Positions 42,378-52,577 of a DNA stretch of 64,000 bases are shown in pieces (position 1 is the first letter of the stretch; every line of letters starts with the position of its first letter). This stretch comes from Salvia splendens (Eukaryota; Streptophyta; Magnoliopsida; Lamiales; Lamiaceae). The DNA lies in NCBI RefSeq assembly GCF_004379255.2, contig NC_056043.1, forward strand, positions 2,046,001 to 2,110,000. Direction: 5' to 3'. The notes below the pieces were generated by a model, which saw only the letters and a program-made list of their open reading frames with translations, was not told the origin of the DNA and did no database searches. Made by a program: the position numbers and the translations under genes.

Positions 42378-45300
42378 TTAGCTGCAGACATGAACATGAA
42401 CTAGTTAATCAAAAACCATACTAAAATATTAGTCTTTCATGACTTGATAATCAGACAATGAAATAAAGATGTAAGAATGGGGAGGGAAGAGAGGATCATA
42501 CACGAGTTGGAGCGGGGTTTGGTCAGATCGGGTGTAGGAGGGTGGTTCCATGAGATTCATGGGGAGGAAGCTTCGGGGATCGTAAGGTTGAGAAGTCATT
42601 GGCTCATTGTATTCAGCTTCTGCAGGCATCAAACTCATCTGCTGCTGTGCTCTCTCACTCTCAGCTATCTGCACCAACCACCAAAAAACATAGTCACCTT
42701 TTCCCAATCTACTTATCATTATTATTCGAAACACACACACACACATATATGTAGTGACCTTCGATCGAAGAAACATGTTAGCGTTGTGCAGCTCTATTTC
42801 CTGATACATTATTAGTTAATCAATCATGTAAGTTTAACTCGAGTTATCAATCAAGAAAAAGGAGAGAAAATTTGTTAATTAGTTTACCCTCCTCTGCATA
42901 AGCTCTATCTCAGCAAACAGCAACTCATTCTGCAGAAAAACATCAACAGTTAATTATACATATAGCTCCCAAGATTGTAGAGTTGATTCGATTTACTTTC
43001 TTGGCACGAATTCGGCTAATGGCTCTCTCCACTTTGCCTTCCATGCTCTTGAGATCCTTCAGTGGCAAACTGGTCACTCCCTCTCCCATCATTTGTCTAC
43101 ACCAGCAGATAAATGTTTATTTCTTACACAATTCATGACATTTAATATGAATCTATGTCCATATACATAAAAATTAATGTTTGAGGCAGCTAATTATAAA
43201 CCTGTTTGAAGCCTGCAGATCTCTTATTTGTCTACGCAGCTTGTTGGCTTCTTGCTGATAAAACTGTACCACTCAAGAAAATGTCATTTTCAAGTAGGAA
43301 ATGAATCAAAGATTGGATGATGAAATGGGGTTTTTGTGATTAAAAAATTCTATCATTCTCTCCATTTTCCTAAAGTGATTGGCAAAGACTGATGAGGTTT
43401 ATTATCTAATATAAACGATAGATAAGCTCATTAAAAAAGCCTATAAACTTGGCCAAACAATCTCAAACACTACATTTATAAAGTCTAGAATTAATAAAGA
43501 TACTAATTTTATTGCAATAACATTAATTAGTTATACTTGCCTGGGTGTTAGCCTCGGATGTAGACACAGCACTTGTAGAATCAGCAGTTGCTTTCTTGTA
43601 CCTATCAATAGTTGATCTAACACTGCAACCACACAATTTTTACTTCAAAACATAAATTTATTCACATAATATAAACTTCCTATAAAGTAAATTACTTGTG
43701 TTAAAACCCAGTAATTTGCATAATATAGAAATTTCAGTGGTTTTGTGTTTGCTTCCTCTTTTGAGAGATATTTAAGATTTTGGGATACAATTCAGTAAAG
43801 AAGCCATATTCAAATTATTATTTCCTCATATAATGTCTAAATCGATATAATCTCATCACAAAATTCCATTACACATTATTATTCAAAAATCTCCAAATTA
43901 CTTATCTATTTCTACACATTCTCTAAAATTTGACTTTCAACACAAAGTACATGCAATCACTGAAATTTACTACTTATCCAAGTTAATATACATGAATATA
44001 CTCATATAAATAATATTTGTAAATTATTCTCTGTGACCCTTTCAATCAATCAAATCTCATTCAGTTTCAGCCATACATATTCTTAAATTTGAAGGTTGCT
44101 TCCTCACTTCGTCAAGGGCTCTGCTGTTGTTTTGCGTCACAAATTTCCAAATAAGTATACCTAAAACTTCTAAATAAAGCAATCAATAAACTTTTAAGTA
44201 AGAATCTCTTTCTATAGCTCTAGTCAATGACTATATGTGTCAGTGGTGTTAGCTTGCTACTACAAGCATACATGAACTAATAACCTTTAAAAAGCTCATC
44301 TGTATGCTAACGGAAGGAGCGGATGCAGAAATTTATTTCGATTGAGTCTATACATAAAAAAAAAATTTAGTTCAAACCTTCAAAATGTATCACTATTTTT
44401 CGTTGTGACGATATGGAATTTTACACAACGAATCACACAGAGTAATGAAAATTTGATGAATTATACAAATACTCCCTCCGTCCCATAGAAATATGTCATA
44501 TTTCCTTTTTCGTCCGTCCCATAGAAATAATCCATATTCATTTATGACAACATTTTTCTCTTTCTCTTTTACTTTATCATTTATGGGCTCCAATCCACTA
44601 CTCAATATCAACTACTACTTTTTCTCATTCTATTTTATTTTACCAAATTACGCATTAAAACTCGTGTGAACCCTAAATGACCTATTTCTATGGGACAGAG
44701 GGAGTAAAAACAATTCTATGTGAGTGTTGATGGCATACACATTGTACAACTTTGATAAAGAGACACAATAAGAATAAAAAATTTGAGTACTCTTAACTAA
44801 GAAAATAGGATTATAGGAGGGTTAGTGAGGTGTAACACCAAAATCAAATCAAATCATAAAATTTGATTTCATGAATTTTTTGAAACCAAATCAAATTGTA
44901 TTAGAAGCATAAATGGACAATTGTACTCCTACAAACAAATAATTTTCCAAATGTTTAACTCAACGTTTTAAATACCCCAAATAAAACACAGTGAAAACAC
45001 AGAAAAGCAAAAAAAAAACACAGTGAAACACACACATGCAACCTTAATTTCGTCGAGGTAGTGATTGGCTGTCCCCTGCCACGCTGGCACGAGATCCCAC
45101 AATACGATTGGCTCAACCCTCTACCCTATAGAATCCCGCCACGTGTCTACTACCGGCGGTTAATACCCGGCGGCAACACCCCTTTAACCGCTTCGATTCA
45201 TTCAAAATCCCGATATTGCTCCTCTCCTCACCAAGTTTTCTAAAATTAAAGACTTGCTTTTTATTCTCAGGAATCTGTTTTAATATAACAATAAGTCTTG

Positions 45301-46603
45301 TTTGTCTGCGTTGTTTCGAGGCCTGTCTGTTCAGACTTCAGAGCAGCCATTTTCCACCATTGATGAAGAAAACCCATTTCCTCTTCCAAGTTTTATTCTT
45401 TAATTAATTAATTAATTACTAGTTTTGGATGACCATTAAATGGCCTTTCTCCATTTCGATTTGGGTTCTAATTCAAGAAAATTTATGCATACAAGAAAAG
45501 AAAGCACTTTTTTTCAGCTTCAACAATTTTAAGGTTTGTAATGAAAGGACAAGTTTATGATAAAAATGAAACAAGAAAACCCATTTCAAACCCTAATGCT
45601 TCTTTTTTTGAAGTTCCCGTAGAAATTTGTTTTGGTAGAGGCTATACTGAGTACTAAATTTCGAGTTTAAAATTTCAAGACAAAATTAACCTATAATTCG
45701 TTGCGAACAACAGATGCTTATTCACAACGATTTGCACAAAATACCTAAAATTTGACAATGCTATACTAATAAAAAAGGAATCTTTACGTTGGTAGGGGCT
45801 GAAGCACTTAGTGCGTAGTGTGTTTGCAAGTGCACAAGGGAAAAATTGTAAATCCATCTTATCTTGTGAAATCTAAGTGAGCTTCAAGCAAGCCCCTTTG
45901 ATGGGAATTTTCAACCCTAGAAATCTAGGTTTTAATTAGGTTTAAAAAATGATCTTTCTGATGATTCGATGAAATGACATTGGATTAAGGAACAGTCACT
46001 AGGAAATGAGCTAATGGGAACTTGACAACATTGGGCTGACATCATGACATGTGCACAGAGAGAGAGAGAGAAGATTTATATGACTTGTTCCATAGATCTT
46101 CTTACCTGACTTCTTGCATTTTGTTTGATTCAAATTTCACTTTTAAAGTAACCAACTATACACTCTTCCATTTCTATCCATCCCAAACAGATCTTGAAGA
46201 TCATCAAACAGGAGAAAGAACCACATAAACAAGAAACAAAATATAAAAAAACCCAATCTTTAAAAAAGACAAATCAACCTAAATCAGACAACAACATTAA
46301 AAAAAGCCAAAATAAAAAGAAACCCTAGTAATAAAAACCTCAAATTAACAAGAAATCATAAAAAAAGGCAAAATTAGTTCAAAAAAAAAGAGACCTGTTG
46401 TTGGAGTACTCATAGAGCCTTCCGCGGCTGGAGAAGACGACGAGGGCGACCTCGGCATCGCAGAGCACGGAGAGCTCGTAGGCCTTCTTGAGGAGGCCAT
46501 TCCTGCGTTTGCAGAAGGTGACTTGGCGATTGGTGGTGCTCTCAATTCTCTTGATCTCAATTTTGCCTCTCCCATTTTTCCTTTCTTGGTTGCAAAGAGC
46601 CAT
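42378..46603 (-). CDS. AG: AGAMOUS-subfamily (C-class) MADS-box factor, 8 coding exons
   Basis: Coding exons, minus strand: 46395-46603, 43541-43622, 43202-43263, 42997-43096, 42888-42929, 42759-42800, 42502-42668 and 42378-42381. They give 235 residues. The MADS domain (about 11-70) is [30 protein letters not shown]. Then come the I region, the K box (about 98-185: [34 protein letters not shown]) and C-terminal AG motifs ([22 protein letters not shown]). The short N-terminal extension and LQLV ending place it in the C lineage (AG/FAR or PLE), not the STK lineage. Such factors specify stamens and carpels. The ATG follows a leader-intron acceptor (tatttcag) at about 46627. The 2.8-kb intron after the MADS exon corresponds to the regulatory AG intron. 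The 42-base exons 5 and 6 are normal for the family. Confidence 0.92.
43531..43543 (-). promoter_or_regulatory. GC donor splice site in the MADS gene
   Basis: The exon encoding the I region ends ACACCCAG and is followed by GCAAGTATAA. The donor is therefore CAG/GCAAGT instead of GT, with a normal acceptor (ggtacag) at 43264-43270. The exon flanks otherwise match the donor consensus perfectly, as usual for GC-AG introns. Confidence 0.75.
44470..44706. mobile_element. Stowaway-type MITE in the large MADS intron
   Basis: The ends are TACTCCCTCCGTCCCATAGAA and TTCTATGGGACAGAGGGAGTA, a long inverted pair with one mismatch; the element is about 237 bp. It lies about 350 bp from the CCAAT-rich module of the same intron. 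Confidence 0.9.
45061..45443 (-). promoter_or_regulatory. Putative AG-type intronic regulatory module
   Basis: Within the large intron is an island of higher GC. It contains CCAATCA (minus strand, 45062-45068), a second CCAATC (45106-45111), a G box CACGTG (45140-45145), a LEAFY-like CCATTG (45357-45362) and a CArG-like CCATTAAATGG (45433-45443). The AGAMOUS intron in other species carries paired CCAATCA boxes with LEAFY/WUSCHEL sites. Equivalence here is inferred from position and motifs only. Confidence 0.5.
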
Positions 46604-46931
46604 GGTGGGGTGGGGTTTGTAAGCTGAAATAAGCAAAAACAGATGTGAAAAAGTGGATCAAGATTATAGGGTGGTTTAGGGAATGGAGCCACCAAAAATT
46701 TGTAAGAATCCAAAATAAGCTAAGCAAGAGGAATTACTTGTATTTTATTTTTACTGAGAGTTGCGTGAGTTTGCAGATGTGTGGGTGAAGGGGGAGGAAT
46801 TTGGAATTTGAGGGAGTGGGGAGAGAGAGGATATGAGGAAGAGGGTGAAACAAGGCCTCTCCTTTTCCTTGGTATATTCACTGTTTTTCTATGCTATACT
46901 TGTGAAAAGATAGAGTAGTGTAAATTGGGGT
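46604..46931. other. MADS gene leader and promoter
   Basis: On the minus strand a 5'-leader intron probably runs from about 46758 (ctca/gtaaaa) to 46627 (tatttcag), as in AG genes. The purine/pyrimidine-biased DNA at 46740-46865 may be the leader exon and core promoter. Confidence 0.5.
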
Positions 46932-48245
46932 TTAGTTGTTTCGGATCGTGTTCGGTTTGATGGATTAAACATGATCGGGTCTTGTAAATGTTGTTCGATT
47001 GGCTAGATACAATTTGTATAATGTCGCGTCGGATTAGTCTTGGCTTGAGTCTTAGAGCATGCGCAGCAGCGGTGGACGGACGGTGTCCGTCCGTCCGTGC
47101 CGCTGGCACGGACAAGCTCCACCGCCGCTGCGCTCCAGCCGCTGGCACAACGCTGCTCGCTGCGAAGAGCACGTCTGTGCCAGCGAGCAGGCGACGTGGC
47201 GGCACGCGATTGGAAAAATTCTTTTTAATTAAAAATTCAGTATTTAATTTTTAAAAATGATAAAAATAAAAAAAATATTTTCCAAATCCAAAAAATATGG
47301 CTGCTTTTTTGCCCGTTTTTCTGATTTTTTTTTATGTTTTCTGTTTTTTCCCCCAAAATCATCTATAAATACACACATTCATCATCCATTTATCACTTCA
47401 AATCATCTCTCATTCATCTATCATTCATAATTCTCATACAAACTATCTACACCTTCATCTCTCACTCAAAACCTCAAATGGATTTCACCCATCTTATGGC
47501 GGAAGCGGAGCGCGAAGAACAAGAATACTACGAACAACATCGTGCCGCTTACGACGCATATGTCGCGGCGAATATCCCCGCTCCTCCTCCTCCTCAACAA
47601 ACTATGTCTTAGGCTTTTAATTATGTCTTTTTAAATTTATTCGTAATTTGTAATGTTATTTCGGTTTTTTAATGAATTTTCATATTATGGAAATGTTTTT
47701 GTTTAATTGAATTTTAAATTGAATTGTGTTCGTCCTTGCAGAAGAGCACAACTATGGGTGTTGTGCTCTTGCCAGAGAGCATGCAGAAAAAGTGGGGCCG
47801 GGCCCACAACCGTGCCGCTGGCAAGAGCACGGTTGTTGATGCTCTTAGTCTTCCCAGTGTGACAATATTAATCGAGAGAATTAGGATTGAATTGTTTCAG
47901 GTGTTCGATTTGATGGATAAAACAAGATTGAATTTTTAAGAATGTTGTTCGGTTGGATAGAATTACTTAATTTTGGGATAGTGTCACATAGGATTAGCGT
48001 TAGCACCTTCCCCCATGTCAAAATTAATCTCGAGCAAATAAAATTGCAGAAATTGGGATTGTGAATTATTATTGATGTGATGGGATAAAACAAGATTGAG
48101 TCTTATAAATATTATTCGAATAGCAAAATACGGTCTATACTTAATCTCAAGATAATGCATGCCATGTAAGATAAGTGCTAGCCTTTCCTGTGTAATAATA
48201 TTAGTCTCAGGCTCAATCAATCTCAAGTAATCTCGAGACAATTTA
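46932..48245. repeat. Degenerate ~170-bp triple tandem repeat, first copy split
   Basis: Copy 1 is 46932-47054 plus about 47845-47898, copy 2 is about 47898-48070, and copy 3 is about 48070-48245. All share, in order, gatggRataaaacaagatt-like, gtcttRtaaatRttgttcg, tagcaaaata/tagaatta, ggattagYRttag and tgtRacaatattaRtct motifs. A Harbinger derivative sits in copy 1. The array lies immediately upstream of the MADS gene. I do not recognise the family. Confidence 0.65.
47055..47844. mobile_element. PIF/Harbinger derivative, 790 bp
   Basis: TTA duplications lie at 47052-47054 and 47845-47847. The left end starts GAGCATGCGCAGCAG and the right end finishes GTTGTTGATGCTC. Both ends carry long gtgccgctggca-type palindromic DNA. 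A small frame from 47478 (MDFTHLMAEAEREEQEYYEQH to QTMS) after a TATA-like tataaatacac resembles the acidic start of Harbinger proteins and is then cut short. It belongs to the same superfamily as 35633-36439 but a different family. Confidence 0.82.
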
Positions 48246-49393
48246 ATTTTGAGCAACCAAACACACTTTAGAAAGTGGATATTAATACCTATCAGAATTG
48301 ACCCTCAATTATTTCAGGTTTAGAGCTTTGCCTACCTAGCTATATGCTACCCCACCCCACCCCTCCCCTCCTTGAATAGATATATTACTATGCTTTCCTT
48401 TGTACTCTAGAATTGATGTATACATTGGGGTTTTTGATTCAGTTTCATCTTATAGATCAATTGGTGCTATTCTTGGGAACTGAGATGAGAAAACCATTTA
48501 TGTAAACTTATATATTTGTCACAAAGTGTAAATGTAGGTGGCCACAAACATAACTCATCCATGTATATACTAGTTTAAGAGAAGTGATATTTCTATTCCA
48601 ACTTCATGTTTTACCTGAACTAGTTGCATTTGTCCATGATTGTGTGGTGAAATAGGTGCAGATTATAAATGGCTATAAAAATTTTCAAAAATAGAAAAAA
48701 AATTGAGTAGCACATCACCCCTCTATAGATGACTCATAAAGTTCAATATTAAAGAGAAATTGGGCTCAAATTTTCGAACACTAAAAAAATCTCGGTTGCC
48801 GAAAAGAACATAGCCTGAGTTTGAATGGGTTGACCCGAAAAAAACATAGCCTGAGTTTGAATGGGTTGACCCGACTAACCAGATTTTCATGGTTAACTTC
48901 ACTTAAAACCTAGAAACAAAATAATAAATCTTGATAATCAAGCAGCATTAGAAAATTTGGTTAGTTGAGTCAATCCATTTCAAACTAGGGCTTTTTTGTT
49001 GTTTTTATCCTGAACTTTTTTTGTAATGCTACTTTGTTATTTGCTAGTTTTGTACTATCAAAAAAATGTTGGAATATTTTTGCAAGAAAAGAAAAGGATT
49101 GTAACAAGGAATTTTACCATATTATTATACGAAAATGACAATTGACTACACATTGAGAATGCAAAAAATGAGATAGTGTGTTACCTTCCATTAATTGTCT
49201 ATGAGTATTAACTACCCTATCATAATTGCGTTAAGTATGGGCAACAATCTTGTTTTAGAAAGTCACTATTATCATTATGGAACTTTGTTTCCAAGCTTTA
49301 ATACAAACGAAATTAGTAAGTAGAAGCAAAAAATGATTCACAATTATTCATAATTTGAAGGATTATGAATTTATATACAAATTTGAGTATTCT
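48246..49393. other. Intergenic DNA
   Basis: No gene is seen. A direct duplication, aacatagcctgagtttgaat then gggttgacccga, occurs at about 48809 and 48843. Confidence 0.5.
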
Positions 49394-49804
49394 TGTTAAA
49401 TTCTCTAAATTCTGTCCCACATCGACTTGGTGAAGATCCCATCTAATCTATATAAGTGTGGATAACCCTCCCCCTTATGAGGTCTTTTAAGGGGTGAGTG
49501 GCCCATTTCTAATATGGTATCAGAGCGGGCCCAAGTCGATGATGGTTATCTCTTTATCTCTTATCTACCTCACGAGTGGAAGACCGATGTCCTTTCCGGC
49601 CCACATCGATGATGGTTTCTCTTGCATTGCCTACCCACGTGATGGAAGACCGATGTCCTTTCCGGCCCACACGTGAGGGGGCGTGTTAAATTCTCTAAAT
49701 TCTGTCCCACATCGACTTGGTGAAGATCTCATCTAATCTATATAAGTGTGGATAACCCTCCCCCTTATGAGGCCTTTTAAGGGGTGAGTGGCTCATTTCT
49801 AATA
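49394..49804 (+). mobile_element. Complete TRIM retrotransposon, 411 bp
   Basis: Two 121-bp LTRs (49394-49514 and 49684-49804) differ at only a few positions. Directly after the first is TGGTATCAGAGC (49515-49526), the primer site for initiator tRNA-Met. Directly before the second is a purine tract (gagggggcg). The 5-bp duplication ATTCT is at 49389-49393 and 49805-49809. The 169-bp interior has no coding capacity but repeats ggaagaccgatgtcctttcc then ggcccac twice. This is the classic terminal-repeat retrotransposon in miniature and depends on proteins made elsewhere. Confidence 0.95.
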
Positions 49805-49809
49805 ATTCT

Positions 49810-52577
49810 AATTCTTTTTCATTTTTTAGTTGAACATTTTTAGATACTGACATTAGGGTGTTCAATTGATAATGAAGGTTGGGAGAAAAAAATTGATTGA
49901 TTGATTTAAATGTTTAAAATCATGACTTTGACTATGTATAGCATATTTGAAAAGGTTGTTGACACCGAAGGAATAAGAATCAATCTTTATTTTTTTTTCA
50001 AAACATGGGATATGGGAAGTTTTGGTAGGAAAATGAGATGTGGAATTTAAAGAATTGCTTTAAAAAGAAAATTCAATTTAACTAAAGTTGATCACTGCGT
50101 TTGTAAGTTTTTAGACAAGCATGTTAGCCCTAATACACTATACTATACGTAATTAACACGCAATTAAAATCGTGAAAATTGTGTAAAAGCTTAGTGATTC
50201 ATGACATTGTAACAAAATTACCATTGAAAAAGCTTTATCGTGAAAATTTTGAGTTTAATTAAGCCTTGTTGACACCATATACAACAATAAACTAGAAAAT
50301 TCACACTGCTCTTTAGAACTAAGTTAATCGTATATTTTTTTAATTACAATTCACACACTTCCACGCTCATGCATATGACATGACCATAGCCCATTTGTTG
50401 AACAGAAACGTCTCACGAACTAAATTGCACGAGTATCATGCATTCTCAAAAAATAAAACGTGTTTAATAATTAAGACCCATTGATTTTTGGTAGTAACTA
50501 GTAATTTATAAATATTGATTGAGACTCATGCTAGGTAAATCACTTTCATTAAATGAGAATGAGTGGAGTCTTATGCACCTTCACTTTTTTTTAATGTGCA
50601 ACTTTAAAGTTAGTAAAAAAGTGTCTTGGCCACAATTAAATGCATTTACTATTATTTGGTATTGCATTTTTTTAAAACCTTTGCACTAATTCCAAAGGTA
50701 ACTTATTAGTTATTATTATACGTACAAGCTTTACTAGTGTATGTTTATTTGTTTTGTTTTATACATTTTTTTATTCTAAGATCTAAAAAATTATTATAAT
50801 TGCCATTGATTCTACAAATTATGTAAATATCAAAACTCAATTTATTCATTTTTCTCTATAATTTCAAATTAATGAATAAAATAACAAATCAAGCTTTGAC
50901 TTCAATTAATGCATAGAATTAAAGACGTCAATAACAATTTTTGAGGTATTGGAATAAAATAAATGCATAAAACAAAATAAATTTAAGATGGGCACAGTGA
51001 GGAGTCTGTTGAGCAAGCAAAAAAGGAGAGGCAATAACATGGTGCATTTATTTTAAAGGTAGAGAAAAGGAGAGCTTAAAGAAGTAATAACCCCTTTATT
51101 AACTTTGATTTTTCTCTTTGAAGGGACCTACCTACTTAATAACTTTCAATCACATGTCTTGAATCATAACCAAGAATCACAACCCTTTTTCAAGGTTTCA
51201 AAATTGGCAAAATTAGAATCTTAAAAATGGTCAACTCAAATACTATACAATCATAAGACTACAAAGAAAGCACTAACAAAATATGTCAGAAAAGAGATAG
51301 ACAGTTATGCTTAACATAAAAGGGATTTTCCCCATAGAAAAAGATGGAAAAAACACCAAATTTCTATTAATGCAAAAGAAAAAGACTCCCACTTTTCCAC
51401 CTTCGTTGAGCAAATATCTCCACACAATGGCAAATGACATTCTTTCAGCATAACCAAAGTGTGTGTGTTTAGAGGTTAAGAGTGGTAGGCTCTCCAAACT
51501 GTGCACAACCATAGTGCTTGTATTGACATAAACGGAAGAACGAAAGCAGACAAGAAAACAACGGGTTGGAAAGGTCCCACTAACATTGTACCTACTTTGG
51601 GTGCTCAGCCTACCTCCAATAATTCTCAAGCAACCATGGGGTGGGGTTGTGGGGAGATATATGGCACTGACCTTTTTCCGTCTCTGATAGCGTTGTACGT
51701 GGTCAACTGTTGTATGTGTATCTCCATGAAGAAGCTGTGAATATGTTTAGTCTGTACAGTCATGATACTTTTGGACAGGCAGCAAAACATTTATCTTCTA
51801 TGTAACAACTACTTCGTAGTTTTGACTCAAAGGAACAAGAAGCTCGATCGATTGACTGGTCAAAACTACAATTTGTGAGAATGAGTGAACTAGTGTTTAG
51901 CAATTGCTTTAAACAAAAAAAAGGTTATAAATTGGCAAAGGAAGGTAAAAATAAATCTCTACGTCAAGCAAAATGGGAAATCGTCAGCGCAAACTTCAGA
52001 ACTCCATATATACATGAAGGCTAATTTCCATAGGTGTTATATTTTCTTCTTCCCATAGAAACAGGCCGTCAAAGTAAATAGAGACAAGAAGACTAGGTTT
52101 GGGTATAACACCAGGATGACCAGTCTCCATCTTCTGTTACCCACAAACTAGTGAAGATCTGCACTGCGCAATTTTCTAAATTACAACATCCTCTCCCGTA
52201 CAGCTTTTTATTATATTAGTATATTTGCAAGAAGCCATGAGAGTCCTCAGTTCCAAATGCAGACCCCTATGAAAAAATAATTATCTTTCACTTAATATAA
52301 GGAAGAATCCAAGAGAAATGCTAGTAATACATGAAACTTGGTGCTAAATGAATTTATGGCAGCCCGGGAACTATAGCACAGCTTTAAAAATTCCTCCACT
52401 TCATAAGCACTTATCATAATTCATTAGGTGAAAACAAATCAAGTTTAATATAGATGGAGCATGTAAGAAATACCATACCATAGATTTGCTATTTTGCATC
52501 AACGGGCAAAGCAAACACCGGAGTTTTGGGATCTGTTGCAACAAAATGCAGAGTATATGAGCAGCAAGTACATAATA
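49810..52577. other. Gene-free DNA; 3' region of the hAT-like gene
   Basis: AT-rich with no convincing gene. A 118-codon frame at 51273-51629 (minus) has no recognisable feature. A small inverted repeat, gtagttttgac...gtcaaaactac, is at about 51816-51870. About 52000-52577 is probably the 3' untranslated region of the next gene. Confidence 0.45.

Noticed and set aside
45061..45243. 60-codon plus-strand frame in the MADS intron
   Set aside because: It starts with GTG, lacks protein features and coincides with the candidate regulatory island.
46379..46636. Upstream ATG at 46636 as the MADS start
   Set aside because: It lies upstream of a leader-intron acceptor (tatttcag near 46627); the ATG at 46603 fits AG-type genes.
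51273..51629. 118-codon minus-strand frame
   Set aside because: It has no recognisable domain, signal or splice partner; probably chance.
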